In this document: positions 47,340 to 56,941 of the stretch, one piece after another
Position numbering within the stretch: the stretch's first letter is position 1
Layout of the letters: every line of letters begins with the position of its first letter
Assembly: GCF_000020525.1 (NCBI RefSeq)
Contig: NC_011026.1
Location: 2,152,001-2,216,000 of the forward strand
DNA length: 64,000 nt
Reading direction: 5' to 3'
Source: Chloroherpeton thalassium ATCC 35110
GTDB lineage: Bacteria > Bacteroidota > Chlorobiia > Chlorobiales > Chloroherpetonaceae
Notes under the pieces: model-generated
The model's database searches: none
What the model saw: the letters and a program-made list of their open reading frames with translations, nothing else
What the model was told of the DNA's origin: nothing
Program-made: the position numbers and the translations under genes

Positions 47340-47855
47340 TTAGCCTTGCGGTTGAGCTGCTCTTGCCGCTGCCATTTTTTGAATTTCCCTATCGAGCATA
47401 AATAAGCCACGTCCTTCTGTTCCAATCATATTTGCTTTTTCAAGGATCGAATGGAAAAGATGTTCTTCTTCGTGCTGCTCGCTGACATACCACTGGAGAA
47501 AATTCGCAGTGGAATAGTCGTTTTCCGCAAGAGCCGCGCCCATTAGGCCATTAATTGCTTTGGTGATCGCGCATTCATGGTCGTAAATCGCTTGGAAAAG
47601 GTCAATGACGGAGGCCCATTCCGTTTTTGGCGCTGTAATTGCGCCAAGAACGGCCATAGAGCCGGTTTCATTCACATAATCAAACAAGCGATACATGTGT
47701 GTTTTTTCTTCTTCGGCGTGTTGGCGCAAAAATTCTCCGCAACCATCCAAGCCTTTTGAAAGGCACCACGCGCTCATTTGAAGATAGAGGTTAGATGAGT
47801 AAAACTCCAGATTGATTTGCTTGTTTAATTTCTCAAGAATCGTCTGATTTAGCAT
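47340..47855 (-). CDS. ftn: Non-heme ferritin
   Basis: 171 residues of four-helix ferritin. Ferroxidase-centre residues are seen in INLEFYSSNLYLQMS, HAEEEKTHMYRL and a later SEQHEEEHLFHSI. The protein forms a 24-mer that stores Fe3+. Divergently placed from nothing close; it shares a terminator with ppk1 and lies near the tRNA-Lys gene. Confidence 0.94.
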   Translation of the reverse strand: MLNQTILEKLNKQINLEFYSSNLYLQMSAWCLSKGLDGCGEFLRQHAEEEKTHMYRLFDYVNETGSMAVLGAITAPKTEWASVIDLFQAIYDHECAITKAINGLMGAALAENDYSTANFLQWYVSEQHEEEHLFHSILEKANMIGTEGRGLFMLDREIQKMAAARAAQPQG

Positions 47856-48041
47856 GATTTTTTAACGTTTTAAAGGTGGTTCGGTTTACTTTAAAAGTGA
47901 TTTTACAAGTGACCGTGAAAAATTAATTCAATCATCAAGAATTTAAAACCCAGTAACGGCCAAAAAAATTGCAAGGGTGGTCTTTTTTCTTGAGTTCGTT
48001 CGAGAATTTTGGCGTGAGGCTGGAAATTTTTACTCGAATAA

Positions 48042-48075
48042 AAAAAGCAATCTACATGAAAGTAGATTGCTTTTT
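48042..48075 (-). terminator. Terminator after tRNA-Lys
   Basis: A perfect 14-bp stem, AAAAAGCAATCTAC (48042-48055) with GTAGATTGCTTTTT (48062-48075), 6-nt loop. It directly follows the tRNA 3' CCA on the minus strand and ends its transcript. Confidence 0.9.
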
Positions 48076-48150
48076 GGTGCATCCGGGAGGACTCGAACCT
48101 CCAACCCACTGATTAAGAGTCAGTTGCTCTACCAATTGAGCCACGGATGC
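48075..48150 (-). tRNA. tRNA-Lys (anticodon CTT)
   Basis: 76 nt including the encoded CCA. The acceptor stem is GCATCCG with CGGATGC. The anticodon stem-loop is ACTGA-CTCTTAA-TCAGT, anticodon CTT. The T-arm is GGAGGTTCGAGTCCTCC-type. It lies on the minus strand just after secG, possibly cotranscribed with it. Confidence 0.97.
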
Positions 48151-48157
48151 AAAAAAC

Positions 48158-48520
48158 TTACTCTGCTGGGGTGCCTGTTTCTGATGGTGTGTTTACTTCT
48201 CCACTCGCATCTCCTGGTAACGGAATGGATGATGATGGAACACCTGGCACATTCTTTTGAATAACGCTTTCCTTTTGAACTGTATCTGAGCTTGATGGCA
48301 TCGTGAGCTCAGCGATGATACATAAAACCATAAATGCTGTTGCAAGAACACTTGTAGCTTTGCTCAAGAAATCTGCGGTTTGTCGAACGCCGAGCGTTTG
48401 AACAGAACCAGCAGCGCTAAGTCCGCTGGCAAGGCCTGCTCCTTTGCTATTTTGGAGCAAAATGACAATAACCAAAAGAATTGCAACAATGATTGCCAAG
48501 ACGACAATAAATGTGTGCAT
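48158..48520 (-). CDS. secG: Preprotein translocase subunit SecG
   Basis: 120 residues. Two hydrophobic helices (FIVVLAIIVAILLVIVILLQN and VLATAFMVLCIIAEL) flank the conserved LLQNSKGAGLASGLSAAG segment, the SecG signature. A Pro/Ser/Thr-rich tail follows. SecG assists SecYE in protein export. The gene is immediately upstream of tRNA-Lys on the minus strand. Confidence 0.94.
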   Translation of the reverse strand: MHTFIVVLAIIVAILLVIVILLQNSKGAGLASGLSAAGSVQTLGVRQTADFLSKATSVLATAFMVLCIIAELTMPSSSDTVQKESVIQKNVPGVPSSSIPLPGDASGEVNTPSETGTPAE

Positions 48521-48617
48521 GTAATTAAGTAATTTTTATAAAAAACTTACATTCATTTAAGGAAGGCTGAAGATACAGAGATTCTTCCGAAGAATCAAAC
48601 TCATTTTTGAAAAATTT

Positions 48618-48863
48618 ATGATAGACTTTTCAAAAACGCTCATTTTAGTTGGATTGGCAATCGCTGCGGTTGGCATGGTTCTTTATTTGGCGCAACGCGT
48701 TGACAGCAGCGGGCTGGGTTTTTTTAGTTGGTTTGGCCATTTGCCACTGGATTTCAAAATTGAAAAGGAAAATTTCCGATTTTATTTTCCACTTGGCTCG
48801 TCAATTTTGTTATCATTAGCTGTTAGTTTTGTGTTGTACATTTTAAGAAAAATATCGGAGTAA
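48618..48863 (+). CDS. DUF2905-family small membrane protein
   Basis: 81 residues with two hydrophobic helices, [26 protein letters not shown] and a second starting [20 protein letters not shown] (cited in parts), joined by a short [21 protein letters not shown] segment that is typical of DUF2905. Function unknown. Starts 97 bp from secG, divergent. Confidence 0.85.
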   Translation: MIDFSKTLILVGLAIAAVGMVLYLAQRVDSSGLGFFSWFGHLPLDFKIEKENFRFYFPLGSSILLSLAVSFVLYILRKISE

Positions 48864-48901
48864 AAAGCGTGGCTTCAGAGTTTTTGAAACAAGAGGAACA
48901 A

Positions 48902-49486
48902 ATGCCGAAGCGTCGGGCGCGTGTAACGCGAAAAACGAAGGAAACGGACATTGCCATCGAGCTGGTGCTTGACGGCAATGGAAAATATGAGATTCAAAGC
49001 GGCATTCGCTTTTTGGATCACATGCTCGAAAGCTTTAGCAAACATTCACGTATTGATATTGCGCTGACCTGCACCGGCGATGTGGATGTGGATGATCACC
49101 ACTCGATAGAAGATATTGCCATTGTGTTAGGATCGGCCATTAGTCAAGCGTTAGGTGATAAGCGAGGCATTCAGCGCTATGGTTGGGCAATTATTCCAAT
49201 GGACGAGTCTTTGGCTCGTGCGGCCATTGATCTCAGTGGCCGAAGCTATTTATTTTTTGACGCGGTCTTTGATCGGCCAACCGTCAGCGATTTGTCGACG
49301 GAAATGGTTGAGCATTTTTTCTTTTCCTTAGCCGAGCATTTGAAAGCCAACATCCACTTAGAGATTTTGCATGGAAAAAACACCCACCACAAAGTGGAAG
49401 CTTTGTTTAAATCGCTTGCGGTTGCGATGCGCGAAGCTGTGAAAATCACCTCGAATGAAGTGCTCTCCACCAAAGGGGTGATATAA
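48902..49486 (+). CDS. hisB: Imidazoleglycerol-phosphate dehydratase
   Basis: 194 residues from the ATG at 48902, matching the 195-200-residue monofunctional family; a GTG at 48869 with a GGAG 8 nt upstream would add 11 residues and cannot be excluded. Signatures are [34 protein letters not shown] and [16 protein letters not shown] with [10 protein letters not shown], which bind two Mn ions. It dehydrates IGP in histidine synthesis. No other his gene is nearby. Confidence 0.96.
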   Translation: MPKRRARVTRKTKETDIAIELVLDGNGKYEIQSGIRFLDHMLESFSKHSRIDIALTCTGDVDVDDHHSIEDIAIVLGSAISQALGDKRGIQRYGWAIIPMDESLARAAIDLSGRSYLFFDAVFDRPTVSDLSTEMVEHFFFSLAEHLKANIHLEILHGKNTHHKVEALFKSLAVAMREAVKITSNEVLSTKGVI

Positions 49487-49915
49487 ATTTTTGGCGTGAC
49501 TTTTTCAGAAAGGCAACGGGATTTTCAGCGAAACGAGAAGCTCGTTGCCTTCTCCTCTTCCAAATACCCAAAAATTGAGAAAGGCGCGCAACAGCGGCAG
49601 CATCTTTTCGGCCTTTCTTGCAGCCACGCCTTGCGGTAAAAGTTTTTTTTATTTAATTTCGTGCAACATTTAGCAATTAACTATAAGACAAAGATGGTTG
49701 GGTAGAGTAGGTTATGCTACCGCCAGATGAGAAGCGACGTTTCTGCAAATGAAATCATTCGGCTCAGAAACGGTAGAAATTCTTTTCGCTCGTCACCTCA
49801 TCGTTAAAAAACCTCTTCCGAACAACGGTTATTTCCGTTAAACTTCGATTTAACTGTTCCTTTAAATCAAATCCAAAAAGAGTATAATTTATCAGTAAGT
49901 TGTAACTGTAAAACT
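49487..49915. other. 429-bp spacer with three dyads upstream of gltA
   Basis: No supportable gene. Three inverted repeats occur: AAGGCAACG (49510-49518)/CGTTGCCTT (49543-49551), AGAAAGGC (49578-49585)/GCCTTTCT (49611-49618) and CGTTTCTG (49738-49745)/CAGAAACG (49765-49772). The first may end hisB transcription. The others lie upstream of the GltD-type gene and could be a leader structure or operators. Confidence 0.5.
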
Positions 49916-51364
49916 ATGAGTGAAGGAAAAATGGGAAAACTTTCCGCGAAAGAACGCATGAAAATTCATCGGCATGAAATGCCAGAACAAGAAGCGAAAG
50001 CGCGCTGCGGCAATTTTGATGAGGTGAATTTCGGATACACCCCAGAGCTTGCCATGGAAGAGGCGCTTCGTTGTATTCAATGTAAAGACCCGGTTTGTAT
50101 AGAAGCATGCCCTGTAAATGTCAAAATTGATGAGTTTATTGGGCTGGTTGCCGAAGGAAAGTTTTTAGACGCCGCGCAGAAAATTAAAGAAGATAATGCG
50201 CTTCCGGCGATTTGCGGCAGAGTTTGCCCGCAGGAAGATCAATGTGAGCAAGTTTGTGTGATCGGTAAAAAATCGGAGCCGGTGGCCATCGGCAATTTAG
50301 AGCGTTTTGTGGCGGACTACGAGCGCAACAGCGGCAACATGAAACTTCCTGAAGTGAAACCTGCAACTGGAAAAAAAGTGGCGGTTGTGGGAAGCGGTCC
50401 TGCTGGCCTAACTTGCGCGAACGATTTGGCACAATGGGGACATGAGGTGACCGTATTTGAAGCGCTGCATGAATTGGGCGGCGTGCTCATGTATGGCATT
50501 CCTGAGTTCCGTTTGCCAAAGCAAATTGTTCGCGAGGAAATAGATAATTTGAAAAAATTGGGCGTGAAGTTCCAAACCAATGTGGTGGTTGGCCGCTCGG
50601 TCACGATTGATGAATTGATGGAAGAAGACGGCTTTGATGCCGTGTTTATCGGTGTCGGCGCAGGTTTGCCGTGGTTCATGGGAATTCCTGGAGAAAATCT
50701 CAATGGCGTTTATTCCGCAAACGAATTTTTGACCCGAGTCAATTTGATGAAAGCGTATGACTCAAATTATGACTCGCCAGTTTTTGATTGCAAAGGAAAA
50801 AATGTTGCGGTAATTGGTGGTGGCAACACGGCAATGGATGCTGTTCGCACCGCGCGCCGTTTGGGCGCTGAGAAGGTGTATATCATTTATCGCCGTTCTG
50901 AGAAGGAAATGCCAGCCAGAATAGAGGAAATCAAGCATGCCAAAGAGGAAGGCGTTGAGTTTATCATGCTGAACAGTCCGGTTGAATTTGTGGGTGATGA
51001 AAATGGCTGGCTCAAGGGCGTGAAGTGCTTGAAGATGGAACTTGGCGAACCGGATGAATCCGGGCGACGCCGTCCAGTTCCAGTGAAGGATTCGGAATAT
51101 GTGATCGATATCGATATGGTGGTGATTTCAATTGGCAACGGTTCCAACCCGTTGATCAAACAAACCACACCGGAAATTGGCACCAGCAAAAAAGGCACGA
51201 TTGTGGTAAATCAGGAAACCATGCAAACTTCGAAAAAAGGTGTTTATGCTGGTGGCGACATTGTGACTGGTGGCGCAACCGTCATTTTGGCGATGGGTGC
51301 AGGTCGAACGGCGGCAAAGGCCATCCACGAAGAATTGATGAACGTCACGGTAAATGCAGAATAA
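49916..51364 (+). CDS. gltA: GltD/GltA-type NADPH-dependent flavoprotein (glutamate synthase small-subunit family)
   Basis: 482 residues. An N-terminal pair of [4Fe-4S] sites is seen in CIQCKDPVCIEACPVN and ICGRVCPQEDQCEQVCVIG. The FAD site is VAVVGSGPAGLTCAND and the NADPH site is VAVIGGGNTAMDAVRTA. This is the homotetrameric-GltA/NfnL-like protein, which feeds NADPH electrons to a partner. No glutamate synthase large subunit or NfnS gene is adjacent, so glutamate synthase, NfnAB or another role remains open. Confidence 0.9.
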   Translation: MSEGKMGKLSAKERMKIHRHEMPEQEAKARCGNFDEVNFGYTPELAMEEALRCIQCKDPVCIEACPVNVKIDEFIGLVAEGKFLDAAQKIKEDNALPAICGRVCPQEDQCEQVCVIGKKSEPVAIGNLERFVADYERNSGNMKLPEVKPATGKKVAVVGSGPAGLTCANDLAQWGHEVTVFEALHELGGVLMYGIPEFRLPKQIVREEIDNLKKLGVKFQTNVVVGRSVTIDELMEEDGFDAVFIGVGAGLPWFMGIPGENLNGVYSANEFLTRVNLMKAYDSNYDSPVFDCKGKNVAVIGGGNTAMDAVRTARRLGAEKVYIIYRRSEKEMPARIEEIKHAKEEGVEFIMLNSPVEFVGDENGWLKGVKCLKMELGEPDESGRRRPVPVKDSEYVIDIDMVVISIGNGSNPLIKQTTPEIGTSKKGTIVVNQETMQTSKKGVYAGGDIVTGGATVILAMGAGRTAAKAIHEELMNVTVNAE

Positions 51365-51393
51365 ACTATTTTTAGCAGAAATGTATTGAGATA

Positions 51394-51424
51394 AAAAAAG
51401 GGGCTTTCAAAAGCCCCTTTTTTC
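51394..51424. terminator. Bidirectional terminator between gltA and the GLUG gene
   Basis: GGGGCTTT pairs with AAGCCCC across a short loop, flanked by A7 and T6. It can end both convergent transcripts. Confidence 0.9.
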
Positions 51425-51444
51425 GTTTGTTGAAGTGCAAAAAT

Positions 51445-54400
51445 TTATTTCAAAAGCATCATTTTCTTGGTTTCCACAAATGAGCCGGATGATATTTGGT
51501 AATAATACATGCCGCTTGATAAACCGCTTGCGTTGAACTGATACGCGTTCCAACCGGCGTTGCCCGTAAATTGTTTGCTCAGAATTTCGCGACCCAGCAT
51601 GTCAAAAACCCGTAGTGTTGTGTTTCCAGCTTGCTTCAGGCTAAAGCGAATGATCGTACTCGGGTTGAACGGATTCGGGTAATTTTGCTCGAGCGCGTAC
51701 TCGTAAGCCTTCGTTTCCGACTCGCTCGTGACCGCTTCGGTGATTTCCACGCTTACCGTCGTTTCGTATTCATAGGCAGTTCCCGAAATATCAACACTGA
51801 CAATTTTGTACGTGTAGCTTTCGCCAAGATACACGTCCGAATCTGTGTAGTTATAGCTCGTGGTGTTGCTCGTTGTCCCTTGGCCTTCTAAAGCTGAAGT
51901 GTTGGTATAAGACGCAATTGCCACGCCATCGCGATAGATGACAAAGCCGGCGTTATCTATCTCTGAAGCGGTTTTCCAGTTTAAAACGGCGCCTGCGTTT
52001 GTGGACGCGCCGCTGAAGCTTGTGAGTTCAACCGGAAGCGGATTGTCCTCTTCGCCGCCGAGAACGAATTCGGAGAACGCGGTGAGGCCATTTACCGTGA
52101 TGGAATCCGGGCATTTACTCCGGTCAATTGTAGCGCCGAGGTCTGCCACAACATCTTCCCATGGCGAGCTACTATCAGGACGTTTAAGGACATAAATCGT
52201 GTTGCAATCGTAGATGCCCGGCACGCCGGTTAAATCAAACGTGATGCTGTAAGTCCCGTCAACCGAGCCGGAGACGACCTCAACCGACCAGTAGCGCGGA
52301 GAAATGTTTTGCACCGAGCCCGGAAGTGTGCCTTGAATGTTCGGACGCGATTCAGTTTTCACGACCTTTAAAACAAGGTCGACGGAGTTTGCGCCGGTAA
52401 ATTGAATCGTAACGCCCGTACCGGCAATGTCTTTCGGGTCGGTGTTGCCGGCAGGAATGGTAACTTCCTCGCCGCTCTCGCCGCCGCTGGTATCCGCACT
52501 TTGGGTTTGCCAGCTTAGGAAGGGATAACCGTCGTTTTTGCCGGATTCAATTTTCCAGATAGGTGTGGAAAAATCCCAACCGGCACCGGTGAAAGTGGCT
52601 TCGGATTGAAGTTCGGCGGTGGTTTTGCCGGTTGCGCCGTCGTTTGAAGCCGGCGAGCCAATGCCATAGGAGGCATTGTCGATGTTGTCGCTGTTCCAGA
52701 ACGAGTTCGTTACTGTGGCACCTGTGCCACCGAAATAACTCGTCCCGACAATCCCACCGACACTCGATGGACCTGAGACTGTATTCGTAGCATAACATTT
52801 GCTTATTGACCCACCTAAGTTATAGGCGGCTACTCCTCCGTAGTTTGCGCCGGAAGCGGCGGAAACGCTACCCATCGCATAACAGTTGCTGACCGTTGAG
52901 GTGTCGTTTATGCCGATGAGTCCGCCGACACTGTAAGAACCAGAAATGCTACCCGCTACATAGCATTCGCTGATGCTCGCGCTGTTGTCATGGTATCCCA
53001 CGAAAGCGCCGACACATTGATTTCCCGTAATATCGGCATTGGTCAGGCCGAGATTTTTAATGGTTGCGCCATCGGTATATCCGAACAACCCAATATTGTT
53101 GATTGAACGATTGATATAAAGCCCGTCAATCGTGTGGCCGTCGCCGTCATAACTTCCAGTAAATTTGGTAGCGTCGTTGCCGATTGGCGTAAAGCCCGCG
53201 CCGTCGTCTAAACCGTTCGTTGCGCTTGCGTCAATGTCGGCGGTTTGTTTGTAGACTTTATCCCAGCGAGCAGCGTCTTCGGAAATCCATAGCAAATTGC
53301 CTGCGGTGGCAATCAAATATGGGTCGCCCACCGTGCCGCTGCCCGAAGGCGCACTTGAGCATATCGGCGGCGTGTTGGTATAGCCCTGAAAGCTCAGCGC
53401 GGGATAGCCGCCGTTGTCCGTGTCGTTGATGGTCCAATCATCATCCGAACCGTTGGCGGTTTCGTCTTGAAAATCCCAGCCTGCCGAAAGGTATGTGCAA
53501 GCGGTTTGAAGTTCGGCGGTGGTTTTGCCCGTTCCCTCCGCGCTGTTCGCTTGGCCGGAAGTTTCCGTATCCCAGAAGGAATTGGAAACAACGCCGCCAT
53601 CATTATGGCCTATAAAGCCGCCAATATCGCTCGAGCCAGTAATTGCGCCAATGGAATAGCTGTCGGAAACATCGCCGGAATTATAGCCGACGAAACCACC
53701 GACATACTGTGACCCCGTGACTGAGCCAGTTGCATAACAGTTTGAAATAGTTGATGATTCATTCCAACCAACAAAACCTGCGGAGCAGAGCGCGGGGGCG
53801 GTAATCGTAACATTGACTTCGGAATAACTATTTGAAACGGAGCTATTAACGGAGCTATTTCCTAGTAGACCAATAAGTCCGCCTGTATTGGTTAACCCTG
53901 AAATGTCTCCGGTTGTGTAGCTGTTTAATATGCTTGAACCATTGGCTTGGCCGATAAGCCCCCCTGTTTGGGTTCTGCCTGTAATTTCTACATTCGTTAC
54001 GCCAAGGTTTTTAATTGTTGCTCCATTGGTATAGCCAAATAAACCGAAGCCAGATACACCGAAATCAGTATCGCGTTTGATAAACAGATTGTCAATCGTG
54101 TGGCCTTGCCCGTCGTAGCTGCCGGAAAATGTGGTCGTGTTTTTCCCGATGGGCGTAAATCCTTTGCCGCCGTCTAAGCCGGAAGTTGCGGAGGCGTCAA
54201 TATCGGCAGTTTGAATGTAATGTTTATCCCACTTATCGGAATTTTGTGAAAGCCAATAGAGATTGGCGAACGTCTCAATTTCGTAAGGCGAACCTTGCGA
54301 GCCGTCGCCGACGGTCGGGGCGGTTGCGCAAATTGCAGGAATCGAGTTTGAATAGCCTTGAAAACTGAGCGCGGGATAGCCGCTGTTGTCCGTGCCGTTG

Positions 54401-56523
54401 ATGGTCCAATTGTCGTCCGAACCGTTGGCGGTTTCGTCTTTAAAATCCCAACCGGCGGCAAGGAATGTGCATCCGATTTTCAAGTCTTCGGTGCTTTTCC
54501 CGCTTGTGTTGGTGGTTGTCCCTGCATCGTCGCCTATCCCGCTCAACCCGTCAACGGAAGCGGTATCGCTGTTCCAAAACGCATTGGAGATAGAAGAGCT
54601 TCTGTAGTTATAGCCCACAAGCGAGCCGACGCGGGTTGTCCCGGAAACCCGACCGAGGCAATATGAATATGATACCTCGCCGTTACAGTAACCGACAAGG
54701 CCACCGGTATATTGCGCCGTGTTTGTAACGCTGCCGGCGCTGTAACTGTTCGATATGGTAGAAGTATTGTTGTTGCCGACAAATCCGCCCACTCTCTCGC
54801 CGGTTGCGGAAACATTGCCCGTGCTATAACAATTGGAAATGTGTGAAGAACTATTGTTATGCCCGACGAATCCGCCCGTATAGCTTTTGCCGGTAACCTC
54901 ACCTGTTGCATAGCAGCTCGATATAGAGCAATTGTCTATCACAAAACCGGCCAAGCCGCCGACATAAGCCGATGAGCCGGTTACGTTGCCGGTTGCGTAA
55001 CAGTCGGTCATCGTAGAAGAATAACCGAACGAACCGATCAAACCGCCGATGCTGCTCGTGCCGGTCACGCTGCCTGTGCTGTAACAACCCGATATCTCGG
55101 AAGCGCCATTCACGTAGCCGCTCAAGCCGCCGACAACATCGCCCGTACCATTCACGCTGCATGTTACGTAGCAATCGGATAGGATGCAATTATCGCATTC
55201 CCCAAGCAAGCCGCCGAAAATTCTTCTACCTGCCACACTGCCCGTAACGTAGTCGTTCGTTAAAGATGAAGACTCCGCGCTGGCAATTAAGCCGCCGACA
55301 TAATCGTATCCCGTAATATCGACATTTGTTAAGCCGAGATTTTCAACGGTTGCGCCGTCTATATAGCCGAACAACCCCATGTATTTGTCCGAGTACGACA
55401 CGCGATTGATATAAACGCCGTCAATCGTGTGATTGTCGCCGTCGTAGCTGCCGGTAAATTTTGTGGTGCTATTGCCAATCGGCACCCAACCTGCACCGCT
55501 GTTCCAACCGCTGGTAAGGCTCGCGTCGATATTGGCGGTTTGTTGGTAATGCTTGCTCCAACGGCTGTTGTCCGCAGCAATCCAGCAAAGATTCGTGAAC
55601 GAGGCAATGAGGTACGGATTTGAATCCGAATCGCCGGCGCCGGACTTGCCGTAGTTGGTCGGCTCGCCCGTGTATTGCAAGGCAGAAACCGGATAACCGT
55701 CGTTGACCGAACCGCCAACATCAAGGCACCAGTCGCCGGTTAAGCTTCCTTCGGCATATAAAACGCTCCACCCCGCTGCGGTAAAGGTCGCAATCGTTTT
55801 CATTTGCGTGGTGGTTTTGCCCGTGCCGCCTGCGCTTGTGGTTTTGCCAGAAGTATTTTTATCCCAAAATGATTTTGTAACCGTGCCGCTTGAATTTTTA
55901 CCAATCAACCCCCCGACGTCGGAAGCGCCGCTCACGCTGCACGTGCTGTAACACTCGGTAACGCTTGAGCTGTTAATGATGCCGACAAGTCCCCCGACTT
56001 CATCATTCCCGCTTGAAACGCTGCCCGTTACGTAGCAATTTGAAACGGTGGTGCTGTTGGTTAGCGAACCGACCAATCCGCCCGTAGAATTTTTACCGGA
56101 AACCGTCACGTTGGTAAGGGCAATGTTTTTAATCTCCGCACCCTTCGCTTCGCCGAAAAGACCGGTAGTGTTCTCGGTGGGACGGTTAATCGTTAGGCCG
56201 TCAATCGTGTAGCCTTGTCCGTCGTAGTGGCCAGTAAATTTTTTGGCAAATACGCCGTCCTCGCCAATTGGTGTCCAGCCTTTGCCGCCGTCCAAGCTGC
56301 TCGTGCCGGAAGCGTCAATGTCGGCGGTTTGTTTGTAGTAATGCTCTGAGTTCCACTCGGTTTTGGTTTGCGAAAGCCAATACAAGTTGTTGATGTTGGC
56401 AATCAGATACGGATCGCCCGAAGTGCCGCTGCCCGAAGGCGCTTTCGACGTAATTGCTGCGTAGGCGCTTTGCCAACCGAAAAGCAAAAGCCCAAGCAAA
56501 ATTGTTTGAAAAAGTCGCTTCAT
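51445..56523 (-). CDS. Large secreted GLUG-repeat protein with type IX secretion C-terminal domain
   Basis: 1692 residues. It has a signal peptide (TILLGLLLFGWQSAYA). Four similar modules start at about residues 30, 294, 735 and 1053, each opening with a PYLIAxxxNLYWLSQ-type block and a TADIDAS...GWTPIG stretch, followed by many GLUG repeats (VGGLVG, ISNCYSTG). Each module ends with a GYPALSFQ-type segment. A fibronectin-like region follows (FVIYRDGVAIASYT), and the last ~85 residues carry the type IX sorting domain (LEQNYPNPFNPSTIIRFSL, then MYYYQISSG). Export across the outer membrane and surface attachment are expected; gliding or adhesion is a guess. Confidence 0.9.
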   Translation of the reverse strand: MKRLFQTILLGLLLFGWQSAYAAITSKAPSGSGTSGDPYLIANINNLYWLSQTKTEWNSEHYYKQTADIDASGTSSLDGGKGWTPIGEDGVFAKKFTGHYDGQGYTIDGLTINRPTENTTGLFGEAKGAEIKNIALTNVTVSGKNSTGGLVGSLTNSTTVSNCYVTGSVSSGNDEVGGLVGIINSSSVTECYSTCSVSGASDVGGLIGKNSSGTVTKSFWDKNTSGKTTSAGGTGKTTTQMKTIATFTAAGWSVLYAEGSLTGDWCLDVGGSVNDGYPVSALQYTGEPTNYGKSGAGDSDSNPYLIASFTNLCWIAADNSRWSKHYQQTANIDASLTSGWNSGAGWVPIGNSTTKFTGSYDGDNHTIDGVYINRVSYSDKYMGLFGYIDGATVENLGLTNVDITGYDYVGGLIASAESSSLTNDYVTGSVAGRRIFGGLLGECDNCILSDCYVTCSVNGTGDVVGGLSGYVNGASEISGCYSTGSVTGTSSIGGLIGSFGYSSTMTDCYATGNVTGSSAYVGGLAGFVIDNCSISSCYATGEVTGKSYTGGFVGHNNSSSHISNCYSTGNVSATGERVGGFVGNNNTSTISNSYSAGSVTNTAQYTGGLVGYCNGEVSYSYCLGRVSGTTRVGSLVGYNYRSSSISNAFWNSDTASVDGLSGIGDDAGTTTNTSGKSTEDLKIGCTFLAAGWDFKDETANGSDDNWTINGTDNSGYPALSFQGYSNSIPAICATAPTVGDGSQGSPYEIETFANLYWLSQNSDKWDKHYIQTADIDASATSGLDGGKGFTPIGKNTTTFSGSYDGQGHTIDNLFIKRDTDFGVSGFGLFGYTNGATIKNLGVTNVEITGRTQTGGLIGQANGSSILNSYTTGDISGLTNTGGLIGLLGNSSVNSSVSNSYSEVNVTITAPALCSAGFVGWNESSTISNCYATGSVTGSQYVGGFVGYNSGDVSDSYSIGAITGSSDIGGFIGHNDGGVVSNSFWDTETSGQANSAEGTGKTTAELQTACTYLSAGWDFQDETANGSDDDWTINDTDNGGYPALSFQGYTNTPPICSSAPSGSGTVGDPYLIATAGNLLWISEDAARWDKVYKQTADIDASATNGLDDGAGFTPIGNDATKFTGSYDGDGHTIDGLYINRSINNIGLFGYTDGATIKNLGLTNADITGNQCVGAFVGYHDNSASISECYVAGSISGSYSVGGLIGINDTSTVSNCYAMGSVSAASGANYGGVAAYNLGGSISKCYATNTVSGPSSVGGIVGTSYFGGTGATVTNSFWNSDNIDNASYGIGSPASNDGATGKTTAELQSEATFTGAGWDFSTPIWKIESGKNDGYPFLSWQTQSADTSGGESGEEVTIPAGNTDPKDIAGTGVTIQFTGANSVDLVLKVVKTESRPNIQGTLPGSVQNISPRYWSVEVVSGSVDGTYSITFDLTGVPGIYDCNTIYVLKRPDSSSPWEDVVADLGATIDRSKCPDSITVNGLTAFSEFVLGGEEDNPLPVELTSFSGASTNAGAVLNWKTASEIDNAGFVIYRDGVAIASYTNTSALEGQGTTSNTTSYNYTDSDVYLGESYTYKIVSVDISGTAYEYETTVSVEITEAVTSESETKAYEYALEQNYPNPFNPSTIIRFSLKQAGNTTLRVFDMLGREILSKQFTGNAGWNAYQFNASGLSSGMYYYQISSGSFVETKKMMLLK

Positions 56524-56941
56524 GATTATTTGCGTTTGATTATAATTAAAAAGAGTTGTGATTTTATAATGTGAAAATACATTCCTGCTTAAAACTTGGG
56601 TTATTGCAGTCTTAAGTCAATCAAATCGGTGATGTTGTTCGGGTAAGTGAAAAGAGCGTTGAGCGCGCCTTAGGTGATTTCGTGTGGTTGGAATGAAATG
56701 GCTATGCCATTTTTTCTAAGCATTCCAGTTCAAAAAAGGGCGCGGCAAAACACGCTCTTTCGGCAAATGGCGAGATCTGCATTTGCCGCTAAAACAAAGC
56801 TGATAAGATATTAAGCGATTTTTCGCTTCTATGCCTTGACTTGGGTTAAGTGAGAGATGAAATGTGAAGATTTTTTTGCTTTAAAAAGGAATGAATTTAA
56901 AAAAATCGACTTAGCGAACGAAAACAACTTTTTTACAGAAT
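56524..56941. other. 418-bp divergent spacer
   Basis: No supportable gene. It holds the promoters of the GLUG gene (minus) and the Crp/Fnr gene (plus). A perfect 9-bp stem CGGCAAATG (56761-56769)/CATTTGCCG (56780-56788) is not followed by a T-tract. An AAAGAGCGT/ACGCTCTTT pair about 100 bp apart also exists near 56650-56760. Confidence 0.5.
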
